Under the pieces are notes generated by a model. The model saw nothing but the letters and a program-made list of their open reading frames with translations, had not been told where the DNA came from and searched no databases. Both the position numbers and the translations under genes were made by a program. A stretch of 64,000 bases of DNA, from NCBI GenBank assembly GCA_033063855.1, contig CP093831.1, positions 1,302,001 to 1,366,000 of the forward strand. The letters are read 5' to 3'. The DNA is from Smittia aterrima. Its lineage: Eukaryota; Arthropoda; Insecta; Diptera; Chironomidae. Shown here piece after piece: positions 29,722-44,445 of the stretch. The stretch's first letter is position 1. Each line of letters begins with the position of its first letter.

Positions 29722-32700
29722 ATGTAATTCACTTGATAACCTTTAACATTATTTTAAACAAAATGTTTCAAATGAGCGAGAGACATTTTTAGCTGATTCA
29801 ACGGATCTTTTCTTTTTCATCAGTGACGTGGAAGTTTAGTTTAACTCGATAAAAGTTTCAATTTATTAAAAAGCAAACAAGGAGTGGAGAGCATAATTGC
29901 AGACTGAAATGAATTTAAATGATACGTTGTTGCGTTTTGAGGGACCCACAAGCAAGCGAATGAGAAGCGTAAAGGAATTTGCCCTTAAGTTATTTTTGAG
30001 TTTGCGAATGTTTGAAAATATTTCTTGGAAGAAACTTTGTCATGAAACAAACGAGACGTGCTAACATTCAATCAATTCGCTTGTAGATCATTCAATAAAT
30101 TTTCAGGGAATATCATGGTTCGTTGAACTTCAATTTAGTTTCTGGGAAGGTCTTCACCTTCGAAGAAATTCCAGTAGTGAGAAGAACTTTCATAGCGCTA
30201 TCAAATTAGACTCGCTCCTGTTGAGCTTCAGAGCGTGATTCGTGATAAATGTGCATGAGAGTCTGACCGGTTTCTGTATTACGCTTTAATTGCGGGCCAC
30301 AAAACGTTTAATCACATTAGACGAGAACTGCTAAGCGACGATTAATCAATTGCCAAAACTGAAAGCGTCAGTAACTCACGCGGTGATTCGAGATGGATAA
30401 AAGTCATTTATAATGATCATCATCGTGGTTAAGATACTTTTCGAGACATTTGTCTCGTCGTGAAGCTTCCAAATCTTTTTTTTTTAAGTGATCAAGCTCG
30501 ACAAAACATTTAAATAACTCCTTCTAATGAAATTAATTGAGACGAATGTCCATACCAAAAGAAAAGGAGACGAAAAGAAGTCTTAAGAAGTTAAAAACAA
30601 ACATCGTGGACTAGAAAATTAATTACTCGACTCATTTATCAAGCCTTCCCATTCTTGGATCCCGTAGCGAGAAGAGATTTATTAGTTTCAAGAACAAACC
30701 ATTTCTGTAAATTATAGAAATCAATCAAAGTGCTTCCAATCGAGTCATCAACTAAATCGAGATCTGTTCAACTTTCACGGCCATTTCAGAATCAGACAGC
30801 GCACGATTCCAGTAGTTGTGTGACTAAAGCCATTAGAGAAAGGCTGAGATCACGCTATGATGGGGCGCCAAGGTCTGTCTTCACTTCTCCCTTTTGCTTC
30901 GTATGCTCACGAAAAATAATTAACAATCTCGTAAGCGATGAAGATTCTTCTGAAAATTTCAATTTTCTTTAGCACAGCACGTGACTGTCAAATTATTAAT
31001 TTCGTGTTTGCTCTCAGCATTTATTTGTTTGCAATTCGAGATTTTATTTCGATTAAAAGTTTCTCAAGAAATGTTTCATCGAATTTTTAATTCGTGCAAT
31101 TAATTAGAAGAATTGCAAATTGAAACATTTTGTCTCCTCGAAACTTCATCGACTAGTTCGTACGTGGCTATGTTGAAATGAAATCTTCTCAGAAAGCGAA
31201 TCTTGTGATCTTCTCGCGACGTCTACGAATCGTCATTGATATCAAAACAATTTCCATAACAGAACAAAAACAGATTAAAACTCGATCGTTTAGTGTGGGA
31301 GGTTTAAAATCGAAAAAGAAACTGAAACTCTTCGTCGTTCTTTGTTTTTTAATTATCGATTATCGTCTCGAGTCGCGGCCTGCGTTCGCTTCCTAACGAC
31401 GATTGTATTGAGATTCAATCGCTCCATGCGAGGCCTAATTGATGATTCCAACTGTGCGCTGACCATCGAGTCGTTGCTGAAACATCGGCGGAGAGTGGAA
31501 ACATCGATCGAGTGAACTCGAAACTCCAATTTTCGTTTCGATCGAGAATATTTCATGTTCCAACAATTACCGCTTGATATAAATTTCCATAACATATACG
31601 CGAAGGCGCCTCGCAAGTCCATTCGGATCATTCACCTCTGCATCGACGCTTAATTAAAATTTATTTCGACATAAATTAATCCAAACATTTTTAAAATGTG
31701 CTCGTCCCTCGATTGTTTATTTATTCAGGGGATCGTGGAAATCAATAAACATTTGTTTCGATCCTCAGCTCGTTCTCTTCTTGCCAATAAAAAAAGAAAT
31801 CTAAAATAAAAGTTTTCGAAGTCAATTCAAATGATTTATGAATGACACCAGCAGCATCATGCTGTGAAATCATAATTATCAAATATTAACATGTAACTAA
31901 CTAATAAATTCTTTTGTTGGTCTGAATGTTTTCGAGGCGGCCACTCGCGGTGAGAAAATCGATGGATCAACTTGTTCAGCTAAGAACGAGAGACATTGTA
32001 AAACTAGAATCAATAATTTGGCTTCATCATTAACATAAGAATCAGTTTTTTCTCTTGTCAGATTTTGATGATTGATGAAGAGCGATTGATAACACGCTCG
32101 TTGATTTCAAACTTATTCTTGAATGAGTTGGCGCCGAAGCGTGAGATCTAAGAATAAAAAGAAGAAGTTCAGAGAGAGATGTGATAAGAGCAATCAATGA
32201 ATTGTAGAAAATATTCCTTTAACTCGTTAGCAACCTAAAAATGAAATTCTAAAAGCAGCGACTATCAAAACGTTTGAATTAATTCTACCTGACTGCTGCT
32301 ATAAATAAAATTTCTTATAGTTTTATGTTTCCACGTCATGTCACGAGACTTGAAGCATTCTTTGAGACTGGTTTCCCATTTATTCTTCATCTTCCTCTCG
32401 AGTATTTTGAATGTTGTTTAAATGTGATATCAGATATCAAATTATTTATTTTACTTTTCTCTTTCGACTCAAATATCTTGTGACGATCATCGACAGACAT
32501 TTATTATTTATTTTGACTACACAAGGACGTGATTAAAATCTTCTCAAGCATTTACCCACCGCATTGTTTTTCGGAGATCGCTTCGTTATGATCTTCAAGT
32601 TTGCCTTTTGGGGTTAACGTCGCGGTAATGTTCCTTAATGGAAAAATCTCAACCCTTTGGCATCTGAAGAGCAATAAATTTTCCGCTAATTGCCAGTGCG

Positions 32701-35700
32701 TTTAATTGAAACAAATACTGCACGTCAAGATAATTGCTCGTAATTTGTTAGAGTTAATTAACAAAGAACTTTTCAGACATCGCGAGACAGTCAAAGAGAT
32801 AAAAACACGAAAAGAAATTCATTGCGTAAATATTTTAATAAATTTGATGAGATTTTATCTGAAACGAAACTCGTTGGAAACTTTTTTCTTCGTTTCTTTA
32901 TTTTACTCGATGTTCTTCATCGAATGGATTCAAATATTTCAAAACTCAAAAGATTTTTATCGCGAGAATGTCAGGGACAGAAGTTTTTAAAATGAGGGAT
33001 CCACTTTTGTTGGAGACACAAACAAATGAAAAGTTTAATTCTTCTGACTCATCAAAACTCATTTACTTTCTAATTTGCAAAGCTGAACAATCAGAATCCC
33101 TCGAATCAATTGATTTATATTAAATCTTATTGAATAAATTAATGCAGACACGCCACATGAGTTGAGCACTATCTGTTCACTTAATCTCCTTCGCTCTTCC
33201 CTCGACCTCGCCATCAAATTTTTAGAAAAAATCTTTCCAGCCTTACCGTCGCTTTATCTTAAATATGATTAATTGATCTTTGAATTGTTTATTTGATGCT
33301 GCATCATTAATTATTTCCATGTTTGTTTTAAACCTTTGCGAGTGATCCAGAAGTGGATTCATTTAACATTCCGCCAACAAAGAAGAAATGTGATCACGAA
33401 AAATCGTTCATTAAATTGAAGAATTGTGTTTTCTAGTTTCGTTTTTGATCGTCGCTCGAAAGATCGAAAGAGAATGCCTAAGAAGCCTAAAGATGGGTCG
33501 ATTGCGTTATTCAATTTTCGTGTTTCACGATGATTTATTACTTTGCTCACTCTTTCATAGAGTCAGAGAGTTTGCTGTTGAAAATGGGCAGGAACGGCTG
33601 ATCAATTATGACACGATGAAGATGTTTTTAATAGTTCATCGGATAGCTAATTGATAATAACTTAATGCCCGTACGAACACGAGACTCACCGCAAAATGAG
33701 ATAGGAGATCGAAACGAATAAAATGCAGAACGAAGCGAGGAATGTGGAACAAGAGAAATAATTATAAAAATCCCTTCGAGCAGACGAAGTGCACGGGGAG
33801 ACGTCGACGCAGAATGGAAATGTAAATTAATAAGAAAAACCAACAAATCTCATCATAAAGCTCAAAATAAAATAAACAAATCGTTAATAAAATTGCGGAG
33901 GGCTGCAAACGTTTCGCGTTTTAATGATTCATAAGTCGAGAGATCAACTTGATTGTCCACTCCCTCGACTCGTTTTGAAGAAAAAGAATCGCGAAAGGTA
34001 AATCTCGCGAGAAACAACGAATCGCCAAAATTAAAATATTACGATGAAATATTCCTGACATTTATGAAAACTACAAGAAAAAATATTTAAAATAAAATAA
34101 ATTTCAACTCGTTGGTCTCAAGCTAACGGCGATCGTGCGCATGCAAAAGTAATTTGATCGTTTAATGCTTCATTAAACAATTTCGATTTGTGAGTCATCC
34201 AAAGAGTTTTCTATAAATTAATTCAACAGAAGTTTATGTTCTCGATCCGTCGCTTTATTCGAAATCTAGATCAGCAGCGTTCGATTCACGATATCACGCT
34301 GAGCCTTACGACAGGTTTAACAAGATTCCGTCCGCCCCGAAATCAATTTTAATTATCCACTCCTCGATGCTCTTTTCTGCAGTGGATCGTGAGTTTTACA
34401 TGTTCGTTGATTGTTTCTTTCCTTTCTCGAGATGAAATGTTGATGATGCAGACATCGAATGTGCAAGTGAAGTTCCAGGTAGATACAGAAATGTGTTAAA
34501 ACGATTTTAGAAAGACTAAGACTTCTTCTCTCTCGCATCTCGATTAGCGCCAGCAATTTGAAGATTCACAACATGTTGGCTGAGCGATCAACAACTTCTC
34601 CACAAAATAATTGTAAAATTGCTGAAAGTTTCTCGTGTTTAGCCCAAGAACTTGCATGTTTATGTTAAGTGGGATTCAGAGGTTGCCTGATCACTTTTCT
34701 TCAAATAAACTTCAATCGGAGAACTCAGAAATATTTTGCAAACGTGAATCGAATGTATCGACAGCCCCATCAAGACGAATTTAATGTTGATGGCTTAATT
34801 TTCTTGAAGAAAAGTGCAGTTGCATCATGAGAATTCGTAATGATGATGAATTGAGTTGTTGTAATGTTTCGATCCCAAGTGACTGATAACGAGTAACTGA
34901 GACTCAGCGGCTGTGGAATTCATTAAAGAAATAATATTTTTAATATTTTTCATGTCCTTCCGTTACGGTTGAAACGAATTCCCAACATGAAGCCGACGTT
35001 TTTGTGGGAAGAACATTTGTTGGCCATTTATCTCAATTTGACGGTTTTCTTCAACGCGCTGCTCACTCTCAAGTGGAAAAGATCTTTAAGTGTTTGATAC
35101 TTTAGCCATAAAGGAATTGAATTTGACGGGAACAGAGAACTGGGACAATCGTTGAGAGGGAACGTACGCAAAAAAATAATAAAAAGAATTGAGAACATGA
35201 AAGTCGTAAAGTGATGAAACTTGAAGCCGCAATTGATGTAAAACTTTAAATTTACTGTTCCCTTGTTAATTGTAAATTTATGGCTGTTGTCATTCTCCAG
35301 TCGACAGTGAAGCGTAATTAATATTTTTTTTATAGAAAACAAACAGAGATCGAATGGCAACGAAAAACTTTTCCTTTCAACAAAGTTTGTAAGCGACAGA
35401 CGGAATTCCATCGCGACCGGTGCACGTTTAACGATATCAACTCACGCAAAACAAATAAATAACCGTGGAAAATTGATTATTCATTAAGTGATTTTAATAA
35501 TGCGTTCTTAACGCTCGTTTCCTTTTCATTCGAATCGTGTTCACTGCTTCGTTTAGCCGGCCCTTCTCTGCTTTAAGTGACGCCGATGCGATGATAAGCG
35601 AATGCATGCAAGAGTTTTAATCACGTAGAGAACTTCGTGCAAGTAAGAGATGAAAGGCTTTGCTAACATTTCCTTAAATGCTTTCATAATCTTTCAAATC

Positions 35701-37302
35701 TTTCTCTTTAACTTCACCAGCAAACAACTGAGCGGTACTCAAGTCAAACAACTCAGATGAGAGAGAAAAAAATTGCAATTTCTGCATTGCTTTTGATATC
35801 AAAAGTAAACTTGCCGCCATTTGTGTCCGCGTTGCATGAAAAGAAGAAAAGATTCCGACCGAGAAAGGCCGAAAGAAAGAAATTTTCGATTCCACTTCTC
35901 GCTCTTGTAATATTTCTCCTTATTTCCTTTAATATTTATTTAATGCCCATCTTATTCTCTTTCGATATTTTTCTTTGCCCTCGTTTGCCGTTTGTTGTGT
36001 ATAATTTATTGTTCTGCTGGGACTTGAGTCGAGCCGAGGAGAAGGAAAAAAATGGCAGCGAAAGCCTTTGCTTTATATGGCATGATTAAGAATAAAAACG
36101 CTCTCTTTAACATTGCGCGGCGTTTATGATCGCGACTCGCGAGTTCGCTCGCCGAAAAACGAAAACTGTTTATCATCGATTAATAAATTTAATGCTCTCA
36201 ATCTCTGCTCAGGCTTAAAGCAATGTCAGGCGATCAGGAGAATTTATGTGCTCGACTAAACGGAATAACAAATAAACGCAGTTTTTATGATTGAAAAAAT
36301 CGCTTTAATCTTCAAACGATCGACGAAGATTTCAGCTTTGCCGGTTTATTCTCATGAAATGATCGGTTTAGTTCGTTTGAGCGGAAACTTTCAGGTTTTT
36401 TATTTCGAGATCCTTGCGAGCGACGGGAATGCTGATCGATCAATTCCAACTTTCAACGCTGCGACTTTATTCCAACAAAGAATATCATTGCTGACGGCCG
36501 TAGCATGTGTGGAGGTAATAAAAGTTGAGTTTGAGACATGTAAACTATGAAACATTTCGAAGGCATTAACATTGTTCAATCATGCAAATATTGTTAGTCT
36601 CTGGTGCGTTTGTTTGTTTTGCGCCGCAATTTGACTGATGAATATGAGAAGCTGTCAGAGGTTTGCGTGAAAAACGCTCACTCCTCGGAATGGCTGTGAT
36701 GTCTTCGAAGGCCCTGCAGAACATTTCGAAGTAAAATGCATTTTTAATTTCAATATCCTCGAGTCTTTGTGATAAAATAAAATAAAGCAAACAAAACAGT
36801 CAGCTGTCAACGGCGATATGGAACGTGGGGAGTGAAACAATGAAGCAATAATTTTAATAATGAGACATCATGCCATATTTCTTATGGGGTTTGTTGTTAG
36901 CTCGTCTCCCGAGTCCCGCTCAATGCAACACGAATGAAGTAAAACTTTTTTTTTCTCTTCGCCAGCCAACACACATCTTGCCAATCCACATAATTAATTC
37001 ATAATAAATTAACTCAATAACGAAAAATATATCTCCGCGGCTCAAGACACATTCCGCCTTGTTAAATATCTCATTTTACCTTTTGTTTGTTTTTCAACGT
37101 TTGCTTTTTCGGGAATGAATGAGAAGACGAGAATGAAACTTAAGCCGAAGAATATTGTCGATTTTATTGATACTTGAACGAATATAAAAGACGCTCATCC
37201 ACTGCACATCTAGAATCTTTCATCTTTCATGAGAAATATTGTTGATCTTGTAAGAAGCGGAGTTTGTTTGTCTGTTGAATTATTTTGTAAATTAAATTTG
37301 CA

Positions 37303-37356
37303 TTATATATTTAATATATAATATATTATATATACTTAATAATATATTATACATAA
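37303..37356. repeat. AT-rich simple repeat
   Basis: An irregular run of TATATA and AATATATT units inside the gene desert. Confidence 0.7.
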
Positions 37357-38830
37357 TAAAATTAGTTCTTCGAGTTTGTTCTTTTTCCTTCGATTTCTTC
37401 TCTCAACCATCAACGAGCATTCCGCTAGTATTTAAATATTTATACATTAAGACCAACAAAGAGCATAAAAGATTAAGTTAAGAAGAAAATGAGTCTGTTT
37501 AAGAATAAACGACACAACAGAGAAAAGACGCAGCATAAAAAAAGCGATAACATGCTAACAATGAAGCTGAAAAGAATGTTCCTGCTGTGAATTCCTTCCC
37601 CAAAAAAAAATATTTGCGTTGCTCAATTTTTGGTTTGTTTGAGAGATTTTAAAGCGTTTTTATGTTTCAATTTTTTCGCTTGGCGATTTTATTTTGTATT
37701 AAACACCGAGACTTCAATAAGCGAACAAACGCGTCACTCAATCATCTCGTCAGATGAACATGAAGCAACAAAGGACATCAGCCACTGATGCAATGTTTTG
37801 TTTGTCAATCAATGAGGCTTCTCTCGCGAGTTCAACGTGTTGACCGCAATGTTTGCCTAATGACGCTTCACTTTAAAGCCTCTCGCGTAATTGTTTGCGA
37901 TGTCATTGTCGGTCTCTGGACACTGAGCTTCCGTTTTTGGTCCTCTGTCGAACAAGACGAGAGTTCAAACAATCGCAGATGTTCGCTGAGCTGACCATAA
38001 ATGGTGCCGTACGTGTTTCCATTGAATTTCATGTGCCATCGGTTGCTTTACAAGATCCACAACTGCAGATACGATTCAATGTGGTTTTAAGAGATGTTCT
38101 TGCGTTCCTTTTTGCGAACGCTCATTGACAATTTCTCATTCGGAAATCCCTCAGACATTACCTTGCCTCGCTTCACTGATGCGTTAAATTAAATTTCTCT
38201 CGAACGCATTTGAATGATGCGTTCGTACATCTCCATTAGTGAACCCTCACATAAATATTTCTCAGCACAAATCTGATGCGAATTTGTAAAACGGAACGAA
38301 ACTCTTTTGTCATGGACTTTAAAGTGAATCGGAAAACAAACGACCGAAGGGCGGGGTTGTTAATCCATCAAAATTATGTCAGCAAAGTGCAAAATTATTT
38401 TACGTTAATTACTCAAACATTTTCAACTTTAAATCGCGATAAACAAATCATCAACCCTCTCTCGATGCAATTCCGTAATTTGTTGGAAGAAAATTGTTTA
38501 CAGTCCCTGAGGGAAATTCGAGATAGAAAGCAGCAGGGACAAAGAGCGAGAGCTCAACCATCAGAACATCATCATTTTTCATCTTTTCGGGGTTCAGGTT
38601 GGCGTTACGCTTCCAACGGCACGGAAAATGGATTTTCAAGCACCCGTTCGGTTTCAGCTTCCACTTAATCCGAATGAGATTCAATTTTTGCCTCCCTCGA
38701 CATCATAAATCTCTCGCAAATTACATTTCTCGAGTGTATAAACACAGAAATCCATAAAATAATTTTAGTTGATTACATTCTTTCACGAGATAATGCGTGA
38801 TTCAGTGTCTGGAAAGTCGAGGGGTGGATC

Positions 38831-38855
38831 GAGAGAGAGAGATTGAGAGTGAGAG
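38831..38855. promoter_or_regulatory. GAGA-type cluster
   Basis: GAGAGAGAGAGATTGAGAGT followed by GAGAG. GAGA factor binds such runs in insect enhancers and Polycomb elements. A second short run is at 44641-44652, after mab-21. Confidence 0.35.
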
Positions 38856-41800
38856 TCCAGCACTGCAACCGAACAAGATGTAATCAAATTTGGATTAAAT
38901 CGATGCAAGTGAATAAAATAATGCGAGGGTGGTGTCTACTCAAGCATCGGTTGTTCATTTGCTGTTTGGTGCATCAGTATGTTGTTCAAACTTATTGAAA
39001 CATAAAGGATTTTAATGTGATTTAATCTGTTTTCGGGAGGTTTCTGTTTTCCCTGCACTTTCAAGTTGATCCTTAGCCTTAGGGAATAATTTGCTGTCAC
39101 TCGAGAAATCATCGAGAGGAATGTAATTTGAGTTGCTTTGTCGTTGTTATTATTGTTGAGTTGATCTGATTAGATTCGAGCATCGAGTTTCGCTTGAAAG
39201 GATTGAATCGATTCAAATGAGATGTAACTCTTAATTGATCATTCAAATTACTCGACAGTTGAAAGCGCAGAAAGCGACGTCATTACTCTTTCGGCAACCG
39301 TCAAGACCCAAGAGCGAAGCATCGAAAGATTTAAACCCGATCATTAGTCCTGTTCCAGCGACAACAAATTGTCATTAAAAAGAATCAATTCCAAATGTTT
39401 GTCTCGGTAATTTAATATCGATCCGTCCGCCAACAGACTCTCCTCGGTTCTCTCTTGCAATTTTCTCGAAACGTCGCATAAATTTCTTCAACTTCTTTCT
39501 CGAAACGACATCATATTTTATGTTTTGACTTGACGTAAATTGAAATAAACGATCCTTTCTTGATTTCTCCGTTTTTGGGATGATTCGATAGAACGAATGC
39601 GAGATCTCGAGCGAAACGATAAGAGGGAAGCTGAAACTTTATCGTCGATTCAATCTATCGAAAGTTTTCTTAACTTAAATTATTCATCGACTTCTTTCTG
39701 CTTGCGTTTCGAGATCACGAAGTTCATTAATAAATCCTCGTGTAGCGACAGTCAATTAAGATATTTTCCTCAGTCGTCGGCCTTTCGTTGACTGCTTAAA
39801 TGCATTAACATTATTAAACTGATAACGTTTCTGCTGCATTGAAAATTTATTCCACTTTGCGAGAGATTCCTTAATTATTTTTCCATGTTTGTCTCTGCAC
39901 TTGTAAGCGAAGAGGTCAGCGAAGTATCTCTCGCTTCGTCTTGCACAAAAACAAACAAAATTCTCAGCACAATTAAGGCCTCGAAACAAGTTCTTTATCA
40001 TTTAAATGGCGTTTAGAACGACCAAGTTTGCGGCAAAGTGCAAGCGGCACGAGTTATTTATTTAAATCGTCTTTAAAAACATTTTACGACCTGAAGCCAT
40101 TAAAGGAGATCGAAGAGGCATTTCGAGGGATTTCTCTTCGGAGTTTGTAAGAAACTTTGTCTTCAATCAAGAGCGAACTGAAAAGAGGAAAACTCCCAAA
40201 ATTATCTTCGATCACGAACTGCTCTTGAAATATTTGTTTATAGCATTTCAATCAAAATTAATTAGTGGCTGACCGGATGATGACACATTGCAATCATTTA
40301 TCCAAAGCATCGAATGGATTTCTCGTGTTGGCAATAAATATCGAGCGACAAACATTTTTCATAAAGAAAAAAAAAATCTCAACGAAAATAAAACGAAAGC
40401 ATGAGAAATTTACGAGTGTCTACACCACGAGATGGGACGAATTATTATTAAACATTTTGGATTTGTCTACTAAAGACTTGAATGTTTAATGAGTTTCCTC
40501 ATGTCGTAAAGCTGACTAAGCCACAACGATCATCCAGGTTGTCACGAGGTATTTCATGAATTCAAGATCTCACAGAGAAACATTACAGCGTTTCCCTGTA
40601 GACAGAAACTCGATGGGGAGCCTGGCGCCTTACCTGTGCTCTCTTCTTCGCTTCAATCGTAAAATCGAAAGTTTATGATCGAATGACATTTCGGGTTTGT
40701 TGATCGTTCTTATCAGATACTTGCAATCTGAGTTGAACAAGATCTTGCTCATACACTTCGAGCTACTGTCGTCTAACAAATTCAATGGCTGCTAAGTGAA
40801 GTGCTCTCAATGTCAAGAGGAAACTCTTCAAGTTCACTTTGTGTTTTATTCAACAACATTATCGAGCCATATGCTCTTGATCTTTATGTGACTAAAATTA
40901 ACTTGAAACGCGACGATAGATTTCCGTTCTCAACTTCTCAAGAGTGTGTTTTTGTTTATCGCATCTCTTGAGAGAAATATTGATTACTTTTATGTTAATT
41001 GTTGTTTCAATTAACTCTCAAATGGATTCTTGAGTCTCGCCGAAATAAAACTGACGGCTTCAGTTACATTTGATATTGATACATCGCTGGCTGTCATCGT
41101 AATTTATCTGACAACAAAGTGATGATGGCGTTTCCTCGACGACGACGACAGATGCACGACGGTAAACAATTGTTCAGCTATCATCAGAAGAGAGGAGAAA
41201 TCTTCTTTTTATGTTAAAGAGGAAAAATCGGCCACTTAGACATCGAGACTGCTAACAGGTGCAACGTCTATAAATAATCCCAGAAACATTTTTTCTCTCA
41301 TCGCTTTTATAACTAATAAAAATTGTCACCCATTATCTTAATGTTTATTGGAGAAAATGTTTATTTTTATGTGGCTAGGCCGGTTAGCGGGTTTGCGTTG
41401 ATATTTATCGCTCGTTCAACATCCTGAAGACTTTGATTGCGTTTATCGAATGTATCGCGATGCAACAAAGAAACGCATCGAGATTGTGAGTTAAGTCCAC
41501 GTTTAATTGAATAATTTATAACGTAGTTTGCTATGAATATTTTTTATTAAACAAATCTTGAGTTGTTTTCTTTCATTCGCTTTGACTTCTTTCTTCAGCT
41601 TTCGGTTAAATAATCTTGAATAGAAAAGAGAGAAATAAAAGAATAAAAACAAAATACCCATCGAGAGTCGTTGGCAACTTCTTTTACATATTTTATTGAA
41701 AAATAAATTAGAGAACAAACTTATTGATTTATTCATTAATTTCTTCGGAGACCACGAAAATGGAGAAGTTAAAATTAATGGCTTCAGACGACAAGTTTCT

Positions 41801-43255
41801 TAGTTTAAAAATTTATTAAATTATCCTGGGAAACAAAGTTTTTTTTGTGAGGGAATCGTAACGAAGTTGAGTCATCGAGTTTCAAGAGAAATATTTAAAA
41901 AACGAAATCCACGAAGTGTCCCAAGCAACTCAAGTTTCGCTCATGCCACCCGAGAGAACCTTTCGCTTTGAAATAAAAGTTTTATGTCTTAATCGGATAA
42001 CGCGAAAAAAAAGTCTTGTTAACTCATCTTTATGACAAACATTTCTTTTCTTCTTTACCTAATTATGATGCATGATTATTTCAAAGTCTTTAGTCAAACG
42101 ATGAGTTTTATGACCACAAAGCATTCTCGAAGACACTTCATAAAACATTTTAAGCAGCCGTCGTTAAGATAACGAACATTCTCCTTCTCGTCAAATCTTT
42201 TTCTCACTGAACAAGATTTTTACGAGCGATGTTTGCATAAATTTTCATTCTCTCGTCGTTAAACTCGTGAAAGTTTGATATCAAAAAGATTTTAACGACC
42301 TTGATGAACATTCCAAAGTTCTTCGATTGCATCTTTTATAATTAAGCCAAAATGATTAAGATATCGAGATTATTGCTTCGCAAAGCTTCAGATTAATTGT
42401 TCGCTTCTCGTTATCGATCGAAGGAAATATTTTTCCGTCTCGAATGTCATTCTGTGTCATTAATTATGTCGATAAAGATCTGAATTTTCGGATCAACGAC
42501 TCTCTGCCATTTGCAAAAGCGGACAAAGACACTCGCTAATTATTCTTTGACATCATCATCAACTGGAACCGTAAAACGAATAATTCATTCATGAGCTTTA
42601 CTCACGACAATAGAAAGAGGAAGAACAAGAAGTTCTGTAGAATGTGTGCGCGTTCCAAAACATAATTTTAAGGATAATGGCCCATAAAGATGCTTCTAGT
42701 GAATGGAACGAGCCCTCAAGTCTTTACCTGAGTGTCTTAAATATCCATTGAACGTAATAAAGAATCGGAACTTAAGACTTTCCACTTCACTTCCATCGCA
42801 TGAAGAAAATGGGCGGAGCTCATCGTTGTGTAAATATTTTGAGTACGAGAGCTACTGAAGCAACTCACACAATCGCCGACGGGATTGTTGTGTAAACGAG
42901 ACTTCACGTGGATATCAAACACAAACGAATCGTGTGAAGTCGAATGAAAACCAGTTTTTCTACTAACACCGCGAAATATTGCGTGTTAAGGCTTCGCTAG
43001 TAAGCTGAGAATATTTTTCATTCAGTTTCCTTTGATTCTTTGATCGTGGAGCATCGACATTCTCGTTTCTTGAATCGCGTGCAAACAAAAATTTTAACAA
43101 AAAAGTTTTGTCGGAGAAAATCGATTTTCTTTAAGAAAATTCCGTGAAAAGAGAAAAATAATTTTGAGGAATGATCAAAAGTTGTTAACAAAGTGACAAA
43201 GAGAAAAAAAAATATTTCATTCGTGATTTAAAGAAATTAAATTAAAACAAAACAA

Positions 43256-44445
43256 ATGAGAATGTTAGTTCCTCCCGAGATGTTCGCGACGCAGTCGAAG
43301 ATGATTTATCAAATGAACAAATATTGCACAGATCGAGTGCAAGCGCGAAAGGCGACAATCCACAAAACGATAATGGAAGTTTGTCGAGTGGTTCAAGATG
43401 TTTTAAAAGAAGTCGAAGTACAAGAGCCGCGATTCATATCATCACTCAACGATTATAACGGACGTTACGATGGATTGGAAGTGATTTCGCCGACGGAATT
43501 TGAAATCGTCATTTACCTCAATCAAATGGGAGTTTTGAACTTCGTCGACGATGGCACATTGCCAGGTTGCGCTGTTCTAAAACTGAGCGATGGTCGTAAA
43601 CGTTCAATGTCTCTGTGGGTCGAGTTTATCACAGCGTCTGGTTATTTATCAGCGCGAAAAATTCGATCACGTTTTCAAACTCTTGTCGCGCAAGCCGTTG
43701 ACAAATGTGCGTACAGAGATTGCGTGAAAATGATCGCTGACACAACCGAAGTCAAGCTCAGAATACGCGAAAGACTTGTCGTGCAAATCACGCCTGCATT
43801 CAAATGCGCTGGACTTTGGCCGAGATCAGCTGCACACTGGCCGCTTCCACAAATTCCTTGGCCACATCCAAACATTGTTGCAGAAGTAAAGACTGAAGGC
43901 TTTGACATGTTGTCGAAGGAGTGCATTGCATTGCAAGGTAAAAACAGTGCAATGGAGGGCGATGCTTGGGTCTTGTCATTCGTCGAAGCTGAAAATAAAC
44001 TTCTGCAAGGTAGGTTTTACATTACCAATCAGACCGGAACATCCGCAAAGACATTTGACAACATTTTTGCTGACTTCTTGAAAAATTTGTTTCAGGAGGC
44101 TTCCGCAAGAGATGTCTAAGTATTTTAAAAACACTTCGAGATCGTCACTTAGACTTGCCAGGCAATCCAGTCACGTCCTACGTCATGAAAACTCTCCTGC
44201 TCTACGAGTGCGAGAAACATCCACGCGAAGCTGAATGGGATGAAAGCTCTCTCGGCGATCGAATCAATGGAATCTTCCTGCAGCTCATCTCGTGTCTTCA
44301 GTGTCGTCGTTGCCCGCATTACTTCCTGCCCAACATGGATTTGTTTAAGGGCAAATCTCCAGGTGCTCTCGAGAATGCTTCGAAACAAGTCTGGCGACTA
44401 ACGAGGATTATGTTAACAAACTCGAGATGCCTCGAGGAATTATAA
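43256..44445 (+). CDS. mab-21: mab-21 family protein, copy A
   Basis: Mab-21 proteins share the cGAS-like nucleotidyltransferase fold and act in cell fate and eye/neural development; most are not known to be enzymes. Exons 43256-44009 and 44096-44445 join in phase 1 to 367 residues, the usual length. The protein is near-identical to mab-21 of other animals over long stretches: MLVPPEMF near the start, EVEVQEPRFISSLNDYNGR, SPTEFEIVIYLNQMGV, DDGTLPGCAVLKLSDGRKR, CLQCRRCPHYFLPNMDLFK. The start at 43256 adds Met-Arg before the conserved MLVPP; the ATG at 43262 is an equal alternative. Its only intron is at the LLQ-G-G position. It is convergent with copy B, 4.6 kb away. Confidence 0.93.

Larger units (their letters stand above)
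29722..43255. other. Gene desert upstream of mab-21 (13.5 kb)
   Basis: No open frame here has splice sites, a signal peptide or a domain that I can support. The sequence is rich in TAATTA-type homeodomain sites, TTAATTAA blocks and CTCGAGA/GAGA pieces and is not obviously repetitive. In a genome where other neighbours sit 0.1-1 kb apart, a space of this size next to mab-21 fits long-range regulatory DNA. This is an inference from spacing and composition only. Confidence 0.5.

Noticed and set aside
35028..35411. 127-codon minus-strand open frame in the gene desert
   Set aside because: Composition and context look random; no conserved motif or signal peptide.
35757..36089. 110-codon open frame with hydrophobic stretches, a possible membrane protein
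   Set aside because: The hydrophobicity comes from T-rich DNA; no start context or homologous feature is visible.
38276..38668. 130-codon open frame in the gene desert
   Set aside because: No recognisable motif, no splice or promoter support, and an opposing open frame of similar quality over the same bases.
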